From Chloroflexi bacterium UBA4733 (lineage in GTDB: Bacteria > Chloroflexota > UBA4733), in the NCBI GenBank assembly GCA_002404055.1, contig DHIZ01000086.1, positions 21,298-36,780 of the forward strand: a stretch of 15,483 nt of DNA. The letters run 5' to 3'. This document shows positions 1 to 6,411 of the stretch, piece by piece. The notes beneath the pieces are model-generated. The model was not told the DNA's origin. It saw only the letters and a program-made list of their open reading frames with translations, and ran no database searches. Both the position numbers and the translations under genes were made by a program. Every line of letters begins with the position of its first letter. The stretch's first letter is position 1.

Positions 1-1
1 G

Positions 2-241
2 CTGAACCCGCCGGACGCTTCGGCTGAGGAACTGAGGCGGCGCACGCTCACCAACCTGTACAACCAGCGTCCCACCTGGCTCGATCTGGCGCACCGCACG
101 CTCGATCAGGCGGTGCTCGACGCCTACGGGTGGCCGCACGAGTTGAGCGATGAGGAGATACTGAGTCGGCTGCTGGGGCTGAACCTGGAGCGCGCGGCGG
201 CGCGAGCGAATGCATCAGAGGCTGCCTCTGACGGGAGGTAG
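2..241 (+). CDS. C-terminal end of a DNA methyltransferase-type protein (partial, 5' end outside window)
   Basis: The reading frame is open from the window edge to a TAG stop at 239-241 and gives 79 residues. The block [18 protein letters not shown], then [13 protein letters not shown] and LLGLNLERA, is the kind of C-terminal tail I associate with large class I SAM-dependent DNA methyltransferases of the type IIG/BREX-like kind. The catalytic NPPY domain would lie upstream of the window, so the enzyme call rests on the tail alone. The next gene starts 6 bases after the stop, suggesting one transcript. Two further copies of this tail occur as remnants at 10646-10720 and 13490-13729, which is odd for a one-gene enzyme. 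I am fairly sure of the coding frame and moderately sure of the family. Confidence 0.75.
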   Translation: MNPPDASAEELRRRTLTNLYNQRPTWLDLAHRTLDQAVLDAYGWPHELSDEEILSRLLGLNLERAAARANASEAASDGR

Positions 242-247
242 AGGACC

Positions 248-1690
248 GTGCCATGGGGCATCAGCGAGTGTCCCAATGGGCCGAGCACATGTACGAGGTT
301 GGCTGAAGTGACTGAGACCATCACCTGGCAAGACTCGCGCCGTGGCGAGCTACACAGCCCATTCCAACGGGGAGAACGGGAGCGGCCGCTTCGGATCACG
401 CTTCACACGTCGTCGTTTGCGGCCTTACCGCCCTCTGAGCATGCCGCCGTGAGCGCTATTCGCGAAATGTGCAACGATCCGGACATCGTTGCCTTGGACA
501 CCGAGCCGGGCCCGTTGCCGCGATTGCGGATAGAAACGTTCGATCCGACCGCCGAATATGTGCCGGTGACAGTGACGTATCCAGATGGCAGGATCACCTA
601 TACGGGCGTCTGGTTCCCATCGCAGTGGCCCGAGTTGGCGGCGAATCTGGCGGGACAGAACGACCCGAGCCATCCACACGCGCAGGCTGCCCTCGCAGAC
701 GTGCTCGTGTCCCAGGCCCACCGTCAGGCTGGTCAGGATGTACTGATCACGGGTTCGCCCTGGCTGCTCCGCCCATCGGCTGGCGGTTTCGTCCGTGAGA
801 CAAACCCGCGGAAGCCGTCCGATACCGCCAGACTCATTGGCCTATTCCTGCGTTCAAGGGACACTTACTTGCTGCAACCTCCGGTTCGAACCAACCGGTG
901 GCTCTGGTATTGGGCAGCCAGCCGTGGTTGCCTCCCGAGCATGTGGCGTTACTTCAGTGCTTGCGTACACGCGGCGGATATGCGCGGCGACGATATACTC
1001 GATCTCGGCGGCAGCGTGCTGACGCGTTGTGCTCGCGCACTCGAAGCTCGGGACGCGGTAGGCATCCAGTTCTATCGGCCACAGACAACAGATACCCAAG
1101 AAGCAACCATGTACCACTTCGACTACTTGACCCTCCTGCTAGTCGGCGCTCTGGATGCCCCGGCTCGCGTTGCCCATCGTGCCTACGGACTTCCTGGAAA
1201 CGAGCGGTCGGCGACTTTCAACTGGCCCGAGTTCCGCAAGCGACTTCAGGCGAACGGTGCCGAAGCACTGGCTCAATATACAGCCAGCGACGATGCGCTC
1301 GACGTGATGAAGTTACTCTTTACACTCCGTCACCTCGTCCACGGTGCGGCGCTCCGTTCCACCGGCTTCGACGACGGTAAACGGAAAGTGTCGTCACTTG
1401 TTGCACTTCCCAAGGGTGAGGCTCAGAGTCTTTGGAACGCCGCACAGCGCCACGGTTCAGCGGAATACTGGGGGATGACACAGATGCCCGGTGGACTAAT
1501 GGTCGCTCCCTACATTTATGCCTGCGCCCTGGTGGCCGAGTGCCACCGGCTGGTTGACGCGATCGCCGCGGCGACGGATATGGCTCGCATATTCCCTCTT
1601 GGTCACGCCCTCCCAACGCTAATGGACAAGCCGCCGGACGACAGACTTTGGGATGAGCAGACGCGCCAGTGGCTATCTCTAACGGTGTGA
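248..1690 (+). CDS. Hypothetical protein, 480 residues, downstream of methyltransferase gene
   Basis: I do not recognise this family. The start is GTG at 248, with GGGAGG ending 9 bases upstream and only 6 bases after the methyltransferase stop, so co-transcription is likely. An in-frame GTG at 308 is an alternative start. There is no signal peptide and no membrane helix; the protein looks soluble. The central part is rich in aromatic and Arg residues (around residues 215-235, RWLWYWAASRG), and the C-terminal half is helical. Near residues 357-366 the sequence LFTLRHLVHG resembles the R-x-x-x-H helix of HEPN-type proteins, but the spacing is shorter than the canonical R-x4-6-H, so an RNase role is only a guess. 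It could be an accessory protein of the methyltransferase locus or an unrelated cargo gene. Confidence 0.8.
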   Translation: MPWGISECPNGPSTCTRLAEVTETITWQDSRRGELHSPFQRGERERPLRITLHTSSFAALPPSEHAAVSAIREMCNDPDIVALDTEPGPLPRLRIETFDPTAEYVPVTVTYPDGRITYTGVWFPSQWPELAANLAGQNDPSHPHAQAALADVLVSQAHRQAGQDVLITGSPWLLRPSAGGFVRETNPRKPSDTARLIGLFLRSRDTYLLQPPVRTNRWLWYWAASRGCLPSMWRYFSACVHAADMRGDDILDLGGSVLTRCARALEARDAVGIQFYRPQTTDTQEATMYHFDYLTLLLVGALDAPARVAHRAYGLPGNERSATFNWPEFRKRLQANGAEALAQYTASDDALDVMKLLFTLRHLVHGAALRSTGFDDGKRKVSSLVALPKGEAQSLWNAAQRHGSAEYWGMTQMPGGLMVAPYIYACALVAECHRLVDAIAAATDMARIFPLGHALPTLMDKPPDDRLWDEQTRQWLSLTV

Positions 1691-1870
1691 CGGATGCCGC
1701 AGATGGCTGCTGACTGTGAGATCACCGTAGATGGATACTCTTCTCCGCTATTACGCTGCGGAGTCCCAACAGCATGCGCGTAGGCGGATCCGCGAAGCAA
1801 CTGGCATTTTATGGGCACTGCCGTTCGCTGGTATGCGGCGAACCCTACATAAATGGTCGCAACGGGAAGC

Positions 1871-2731
1871 TCAAAGTTGAATCCCCTGCGAGTCCAACTT
1901 GCCGAGCAACGCAGCAAGCTCCATCTGTCCACGGACTACGTTCACGATGCTCGCCAAGAGCTGTTCGACCGGTTCCGGGCTGACACTGTATCTCGCGTAA
2001 CGAATCGCGTGACGCTCACCCGCCGTCACATTACTGAGGGCCTCGAGATCCTCGACAACAGTGAAGCGGTGTTTGAGTTTGTTGTAGGCCTGCACTAAAA
2101 TGCCGCCCTTTGGGGTAGTGTCTGACCCGTCGATGATTTCCAATATGATATTCGTGTAGTCCAGCCAGTCGGAAGGGAGGCCGTTTTGCAAGATCCCATC
2201 CTGGCTCATCACACCGACCTTGCGGTAGCCTTGTGCAACGAGTTGGACCTCTGTGCTCAACATGGCGTAATCATGATCTACCACCATATGGAAATTCGGA
2301 TCGAGTTGTGCTTGGAGAGAAGGCAGGCTTGGCAGATTCAACAACTCACCGAGGTCAGCGTTTGGATGCAGCAGGGCATAGTCGAAGAAGTTAGCGACAT
2401 CACTGGACTGGCTGCGGAGATACCGCTTGAAGATTCCACCGGAAGTTCGCCAACGAACCGCGAAGCAGAAAGCACCAAAGTCCTCTAGGGTCGCTGCCAG
2501 TTCAGCGTACAGCCTGCCAACGGCTACACGTTGCACGCGTGAGCCATCCCGCAGGCAAGCCACCATTTGCTCTGCATCCTGAGTTTTGATCTGCTCGGCA
2601 AGCGATCGCACAGCGGTCGCCGTCGCATCCGCCTCACGGCCACTGTTATAGAAGGCCACAGCACCGACGATGTGGTTCATGAAGCCGAACTGGACGTAGT
2701 CGTTGAGGAAGACCTGATCGCGCGTCAACAT
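1871..2731 (-). CDS. Hypothetical protein, 286 residues, with YNKLKH motif
   Basis: The start is ATG at 2731, with AAAAGG about 8 bases upstream; an adjacent GTG at 2734 would add one residue. The protein is mostly helical and has no signal peptide or membrane segment. The most striking block is AYNKLKHRF at residues 215-223. A K-x-x-H/KH pattern in a helix of this kind is seen in some HEPN-like and abortive-infection proteins, but I cannot place the protein in a named family. It is the third gene of a minus-strand set with the small basic ORF and the HNH gene, 49 bases after the HNH stop. It ends convergently with the 480-residue gene. A role in defence is inferred only from neighbours. Confidence 0.75.
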   Translation of the reverse strand: MLTRDQVFLNDYVQFGFMNHIVGAVAFYNSGREADATATAVRSLAEQIKTQDAEQMVACLRDGSRVQRVAVGRLYAELAATLEDFGAFCFAVRWRTSGGIFKRYLRSQSSDVANFFDYALLHPNADLGELLNLPSLPSLQAQLDPNFHMVVDHDYAMLSTEVQLVAQGYRKVGVMSQDGILQNGLPSDWLDYTNIILEIIDGSDTTPKGGILVQAYNKLKHRFTVVEDLEALSNVTAGERHAIRYARYSVSPEPVEQLLASIVNVVRGQMELAALLGKLDSQGIQL

Positions 2732-2780
2732 CACAACGACCTTTTCAGACCGGCCGTTTGGACGCCGCCCCCAACGGCTA

Positions 2781-3134
2781 TCACGACTGGTCGTTCTGTT
2801 TACCTACGGTGCGTCCGAACCAAACGACCGCCCCGAGCGCGAGACCGACGAGAACAACATCATTGCCCGCCGTTTTTCGTCCCTTGGGAGATCGAACGGA
2901 TAGCCGGTGTCCAAATGCAGCGCGGGCATCACGCGCGGACCCGACTCCCTTCTTCAGGTTGCATTCCGCACAGGCTGGCCGCAGATTGTTGCCGTGATTG
3001 GTGCCGCCCCTCACCAAGGGCCTACTGTGTTCCACGTGCCAAGGGCCAGCAAAGGTGAGCCGGTGTCCACATAGATGACAACGCCTCTCTCCACGGTCAA
3101 AGATATTTCGGCGCTGTTCGGCGGTGTACCCCAT
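2781..3134 (-). CDS. HNH endonuclease with C-terminal membrane helix
   Basis: This 117-residue protein has a clear HNH/zinc fold. C19-x-x-C22 and C55-x-x-C58 form the zinc knuckles. HVEHSRPL (33-40) carries the catalytic-type histidine, RGGTNHGNNL (42-51) the Asn, and CAECNLKKG closes the domain. HNH enzymes nick or cut DNA using one metal ion. Unusually, residues 92-107 (DVVLVGLALGAVVWFG) are hydrophobic enough to be a single membrane helix, with a short polar tail after it; plain HNH proteins of this size do not normally have one. The gene starts 4 bases after the stop of the 38-residue ORF and is followed by the 286-residue gene, so the three probably share a transcript. The family call is confident; the substrate is unknown. 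Confidence 0.88.
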   Translation of the reverse strand: MGYTAEQRRNIFDRGERRCHLCGHRLTFAGPWHVEHSRPLVRGGTNHGNNLRPACAECNLKKGVGSARDARAAFGHRLSVRSPKGRKTAGNDVVLVGLALGAVVWFGRTVGKQNDQS

Positions 3135-3138
3135 TGCC

Positions 3139-3255
3139 CTATCCCTTCTTCGGCTTCTTGCGTGTGTAGCCGCTCACGCTCGTAACCTTCACGGTCTTAC
3201 CGGAAGCCGATTTGGTCACCCTGGCATAACCGCTCACTTTCACGTCCTTAGCCAT
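3139..3255 (-). CDS. Small basic protein, 38 residues, with two SGY-x-R repeats
   Basis: This is an ATG-to-TAG frame with an AAGGA ribosome site 7 bases before the start. The product is very basic (about ten Lys and three Arg) and has an internal duplication: KVSGYARVTKS near the N-terminus and SVSGYTRKKPKK near the C-terminus, separated by SASGKTVKVT. Small basic proteins with repeated GYTR or SHTR motifs occur in mobile elements, but I do not know a function. Only 4 bases separate its stop from the HNH start, so it is the leader gene of the minus-strand set. The strong ribosome site, repeats and tight spacing argue that it is real in spite of its size. It might bind nucleic acid through its charge. 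Confidence 0.7.
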   Translation of the reverse strand: MAKDVKVSGYARVTKSASGKTVKVTSVSGYTRKKPKKG

Positions 3256-3618
3256 TGTCAAATCCTTACCTAACGATCTCGCCTCTGGTTTCCCTCTGGC
3301 GAGCTTTTCACCCTAGGAGCTAGTGTACCACCGTTCGACGTGGCCCTCTTCCACAGCCACCATGGGACGTTCTTACCCGGTCGAATGGGGCTGCTTCGGC
3401 TGCTGGCCAGCGGCAGAGGAATGAGGGCACCAGTGGAAGGGAGTGAGAATAAGCGTCGAGTTTGCTTCTGGCATTCGTACTCTGAGCAAGCGGGTTCTCA
3501 CTCGTTGCCTCCTCGGCGACCAGGCGTTATGCTTCACTGGCAGTCTCCAGGATCACACCGTCTCGACCTGAGGCGGTGGCGGAGGACGATGAAGCGTACT
3601 CGGTATCAGGACTCCGAC
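3256..3618. other. Divergent intergenic region without a supported gene
   Basis: This 363-base stretch separates the minus-strand set from the plus-strand gene beginning at 3619. It must hold promoters for both directions. I see no convincing paired -35/-10 box; the best minus-strand -10 is TACACT near 3325, without a good -35. The plus frame is open back to 3340, but that upstream part has an irregular composition and no family-like blocks, so I treat it as non-coding. Confidence 0.45.
3278..3303 (-). promoter_or_regulatory. Hairpin in the 5' leader of the minus-strand set
   Basis: Arms of six bases, CTCGCC at 3278-3283 and GGCGAG at 3298-3303, flank a 14-base loop that contains the 7-base direct repeat CCTCTGG twice on the plus strand. 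It lies 22 bases upstream of the ATG of the 38-residue ORF, just ahead of its ribosome site. It could be an operator or a leader stem. No T-run follows, so it is not a terminator. This is sequence observation only. Confidence 0.3.
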
Positions 3619-4266
3619 ATGGTAGTAAAATATCGAGTAGCATTAGCGGACTACCAGCGCAGTTGGGCTCACGTCGACTCTGCGCTGCGCGGCATCGTGC
3701 GAGACCACGCCGGGCCGTCATTGGCGGACATCTACACGAAAGTGGTTCTGATCAACGGGGTATATCAGGTTCAATTATCGCGCACACATGGCCAAGGAGC
3801 CCTGGAAAGGGTGGCAAACGTCCTTGCCGCGGCGGAAGTGGAACTAGCGCCCGCAATCGCCAAACTCCGCTCGCATGGGACGCTATCCCTGGCAGCCGTG
3901 GCAGATACCATGACCGCACACACGGTAATACTGCTGGCGCTGGAGGCATTGGGCAAGGAGATAGACCCACAGGAACCGGCCAAAATCGCTCGGTCGTTCG
4001 CCTCGAAGTACCTTCACTTCCATGCGGATATCGTACCGATCTACGACTCGCTCGCGAGTAACCACGTCGCGCGTTTCCTCAGTTGGTCGGATTATCGCCA
4101 ATCGCTTCGGCAGATCCAGCAGTCGGCGGCATGTCCTCCCGAGGGTGATCGCGCCTACTTCAACTACTTGCTTCAATTCTCGTTGCTTTACGAGCATCTC
4201 TGCTCCCTGATGCCCCCGGGCCTCGTGTCGGTCAAGGGGATCGACCAGATGCTGTGGGTGGGTTGA
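3619..4266 (+). CDS. Hypothetical protein with ASKYLHFH / PIYDS block, 215 residues
   Basis: I chose ATG at 3619 because AGGA lies 7 bases upstream; ATG at 3589 has GGAGG only 3 bases before it and would add ten residues. The protein is helical and soluble. Its most recognisable part is near residues 127-144, FASKYLHFHADIVPIYDS. I have an impression of similar S-x-x-x-K-x-x-HF...PIYDS blocks in uncharacterised bacterial proteins, perhaps distantly related to helix-hairpin-helix glycosylase-like folds (for example DUF6308). I cannot confirm this, and no catalytic assignment is justified. It stands alone on the plus strand, divergent from the HNH set. The context suggests accessory or defence DNA. 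Confidence 0.72.
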   Translation: MVVKYRVALADYQRSWAHVDSALRGIVRDHAGPSLADIYTKVVLINGVYQVQLSRTHGQGALERVANVLAAAEVELAPAIAKLRSHGTLSLAAVADTMTAHTVILLALEALGKEIDPQEPAKIARSFASKYLHFHADIVPIYDSLASNHVARFLSWSDYRQSLRQIQQSAACPPEGDRAYFNYLLQFSLLYEHLCSLMPPGLVSVKGIDQMLWVG

Positions 4267-4576
4267 CCCCGCGTCGGGTGGACCAGTTGTCAAATCGACT
4301 AATCCTTTGGTATCAGTTGACATTGGGCCTTCGGGATGGGAGGGGAGCGGCGAAGCCCGTCGTTCCGTAAGATAGATCGCCACACGAACTCGGTCGGGAG
4401 GGCACGCTAGTCCGAGAGGCCCGTCGTTCTCTCGCTCGTACCACTCGCGGACCTCGGTCGCCGTCCAGACAAGGTCGATGTCCTCAACCTCGGCTACGTC
4501 CACCGCAAGGGGTAGACTATCAAAGCAATTCGATAATCTGCATTCCGGTGATGTGCATTGTCCAACGAGGCTCGAA
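4267..4576. other. Intergenic stretch with a coding-like minus-strand frame
   Basis: No gene is well supported in these 310 bases. On the minus strand, from about 4540 down to 4330, one frame reads like ordinary protein (for example WTATEVREWYEREN and DRVRVAIYLTER) and has a GC-leaning third position. However, the frame continues antisense through the neighbouring 215-residue gene and has no clear start or ribosome site. It may be a remnant of a lost gene. The plus-strand ATG at 4478 is in frame with the next gene, but its ribosome site is poorly spaced. Confidence 0.35.
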
Positions 4577-5047
4577 GTGGCAAGCGACCTGAGCGACACC
4601 CGTCGCGACCGGCTGCCATACGCGGTTCCCCATTTGCCCGACGCGTCAGTCGTCATCTTGCCGGAGTCGGTGCAAAATGACGTCGGGATCTACGGCAACG
4701 CCGCGAGTACCCTGGTAAAGGAGCTTCGCGCCGCCAGCATCACGTCGGAATACCTGCACGATGCGGACCACCGTCAGTGGATGATTCACATGGGTGACGT
4801 GCCGACGGAGCTTATCGTTGGCATCGCGACGGGCGTCATCGGCAACGGGATCTGGGCACTTTTTAAGCGTTTTCTCGGTGACAAGTTCGGCTCGCATCCC
4901 GTAAACCTCCACATTGTGCGCCAACGTAGAAGTGCGAATGGCGAACTCTCGACAACGATAGTGGACATGAGCGGCACGGGTGTCAAGCTGGCAGAATTGC
5001 TTGAAACTGCACTTAACGAGAAAGGTGCAGACGCAGTCGGTGAGTAG
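4577..5047 (+). CDS. Hypothetical protein with one hydrophobic segment, 156 residues
   Basis: The likely start is GTG at 4577, with GAGG 6 bases upstream; an ATG at 4478 would add 33 residues of poor composition. The N-terminal region (residues 24-66) contains ILPESVQNDVGIYGNAAS and looks like a compact alpha/beta domain. Residues 79-97 (LIVGIATGVIGNGIWALF) form a Gly/Ile-rich hydrophobic stretch that could be a membrane helix. The C-terminus returns to a soluble beta/helix pattern (VNLHIVRQRR and following). I do not recognise the family. The stop overlaps the start of the cysteine-rich gene by 8 bases, so the two are translationally coupled and probably act together. Confidence 0.75.
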   Translation: MASDLSDTRRDRLPYAVPHLPDASVVILPESVQNDVGIYGNAASTLVKELRAASITSEYLHDADHRQWMIHMGDVPTELIVGIATGVIGNGIWALFKRFLGDKFGSHPVNLHIVRQRRSANGELSTTIVDMSGTGVKLAELLETALNEKGADAVGE

Positions 5048-5831
5048 CCAAGAGTTGCTTCCTTGGCCGAGCGAGCGCGGTTTGCAACTGAGGTCAGAAG
5101 CTCAAGAGCTCTTCGTCAAGGCGTTGGATGACACAGGCGCTCCGGTGGAGGAGCGCCAGGTCTTCGCTCGTAAAGCCCTGGCGCTGGAGACCTCGGCCTT
5201 CAACTGGCTCGAGGATTCAGACTGGGAGGATGCGACACATGCTGAACTCCATGCGATGGGGAAGAGGGTCCATGAGCTGTTCCCTGACGGCTGCCACCTG
5301 GAGTGGACTGGTGAGCGGTACGAGCACCGTTGTCCAGTGCGCATTGTTCACAAGCGCTTTGGATTCTCCCCGAGCTTCCGAGTCGGAAAGCAGATCTGCA
5401 GGATCTGCGGCGAAGATGCCTCCGAGTGTCCTCATCTTCGCGATCGGCTCTATCCGGTCACTGGAGGTCGTGATGATGAGGGCTGCTGCCGCGTCTGCCA
5501 CGAGCGCACATGCCGTCACGAGGACAGCGTCGAGTACATGACGAGGATGACGGTGAAGATTACCGAGATCGTGGAGGTGGACCATCTGGCCATCGTTTCA
5601 AGGCCGAGGCAGCCGGATGCCCGGTTGCTCGGGATCCCGGTGTCGACCGAGAATTTGGCTGAGGCCTTGGGCCCGGACTTCAGCCCAGGCATTGAGGTTC
5701 ACTGCTCGCTCTGTGAGTTCGCGTGTACTGGCTTCGACCGCATGGAATCGGATCCCCGCCTCCAGGGCAAGGTTCTGCCTCCGCAGCGGGTCTTCGATGA
5801 GACCAGGCCGAGTACAACTGACCATTCATAA
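5040..5831 (+). CDS. Cysteine-rich, probably zinc-binding hypothetical protein, 263 residues
   Basis: The start is GTG at 5040, inside the end of the upstream gene (8-base overlap). The frame is open further upstream, but there it only shadows that gene. The N-terminal 100 residues are helical, like a regulatory or docking part. Then come three Cys/His clusters: C120-x-x-C123 with C130 and H132; C149/C150-x-x-C153 with C158 and H160; and C222-x-x-C225-x3-C229 near the C-terminus. These are probably structural zinc sites. There is no nuclease or protease motif I can name. Coupling to the protein with a hydrophobic segment suggests a two-part system, possibly a sensor with a membrane effector, but that is inference. 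Confidence 0.78.
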   Translation: MSSQELLPWPSERGLQLRSEAQELFVKALDDTGAPVEERQVFARKALALETSAFNWLEDSDWEDATHAELHAMGKRVHELFPDGCHLEWTGERYEHRCPVRIVHKRFGFSPSFRVGKQICRICGEDASECPHLRDRLYPVTGGRDDEGCCRVCHERTCRHEDSVEYMTRMTVKITEIVEVDHLAIVSRPRQPDARLLGIPVSTENLAEALGPDFSPGIEVHCSLCEFACTGFDRMESDPRLQGKVLPPQRVFDETRPSTTDHS

Positions 5832-5884
5832 TCGGGTTCGGCCGCCATCGACGGGCTGCTGACTGTCATCGCCGGTGTAAAAAG

Positions 5885-6005
5885 GGCTCTGGTGCGTAAA
5901 GTGGGGAGCACCAAGGATAGGGTATGCTGTACCAGAGGGCCGAAGCAAGCGCCGCGCCGCGACAACATGGGCTCGGACCACCTCCCCACTTTATGCACCA
6001 GAGCC
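5885..6005. mobile_element. MITE-like element with 24-bp terminal inverted repeats
   Basis: The left end 5885-5908 begins GGCTCTGGTGCGTAAAGTGG and the right end 5982-6005 is its reverse complement, with one mismatch in 24 bases (G versus A at the twelfth base). The interior is about 73 bases with no ORF, so a transposase would have to be supplied in trans. GGCTCT starts are known at the ends of several insertion-sequence families. I could not see a target-site duplication: the flanks are GTAAAAAG on the left and AATTGTAG on the right. It could also be a decayed IS internal deletion, or a long stem used as a transcription terminator between convergent genes. Confidence 0.65.
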
Positions 6006-6069
6006 AATTGTAGTCCGGCCTTGACATGACACAGCGAAGCGACCGGTAATCAGCAGGCGGGGAGACTTT

Positions 6070-6088
6070 CGAGGCAGGCACTGCCTCG
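6070..6088. terminator. Possible bidirectional terminator hairpin
   Basis: CGAGGCAG and CTGCCTCG form a perfect 8-bp stem with a GCA loop between two convergent genes. Only three T residues follow on the plus strand and three on the minus strand, so an intrinsic terminator is possible but weak. It lies 239 bases after the cysteine-rich gene and 324 bases after the propeller gene. Confidence 0.35.
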
Positions 6089-6411
6089 TTTCGGATTCAT
6101 TAGAGACCGGTGGAGATGAACCGCCGAAACTACCGGACTGCCTCGGTGTGGCGAATACGGGACGGGCCAGCTCTCGAAGGGGCAGTGGTATGTACCATGT
6201 ACGCCATTGCGGAATTGATCGATCACGTGTCCTGGTTGTTCGTCGCCATTATGCAGTACTCACCGGTAGTCAGAGGAAAGACTCTAATCCTGGTGTGGGG
6301 AAGGTACGTCTGCGTGCCCGTGGCGTCCGACTGTGCGCCGGCAGTTGTGGCGGAGTCGCCCGCTCTCGAACCGATGTGAATCGGACGGCTTGCAAGGGCC
6401 GAGCGAAGCTA

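Larger units (their letters stand above)
5832..6411. other. Gene-free stretch between convergent genes
   Basis: These 580 bases separate the cysteine-rich gene from the convergent propeller gene. They contain a 121-bp inverted-repeat element (5885-6005) and a short hairpin (6070-6088), both listed separately. The frame at 6110-6379 has an ATG, but its product has an erratic composition and no family-like blocks, so I do not call it. I see nothing else between 6089 and 6411. Confidence 0.5.

Noticed and set aside
1743..1763. CTCCGC/GCGGAG hairpin between the convergent 480-residue and 286-residue genes
   Set aside because: Only a 6-bp stem with a 9-base loop and no T-run on either side; too weak to call a terminator.
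3340..3618. Long N-terminal extension of the ASKYLHFH protein
   Set aside because: Irregular composition and no ribosome site at 3340; 3619 has AGGA at 7 bases.
3883..4656. Minus-strand frame of 257 residues opposite the ASKYLHFH gene
   Set aside because: Mostly antisense to a better gene. Only the part in the intergenic gap looks coding, and it is reported as a possible remnant.
6110..6379. Possible 89-residue gene before the propeller gene
   Set aside because: No family-like pattern and only weak start context; considered chance.
6280..6385. tRNA-like short motifs in the gap (TTCGA-type box on the minus strand)
   Set aside because: No cloverleaf could be drawn; acceptor and anticodon arms do not pair.
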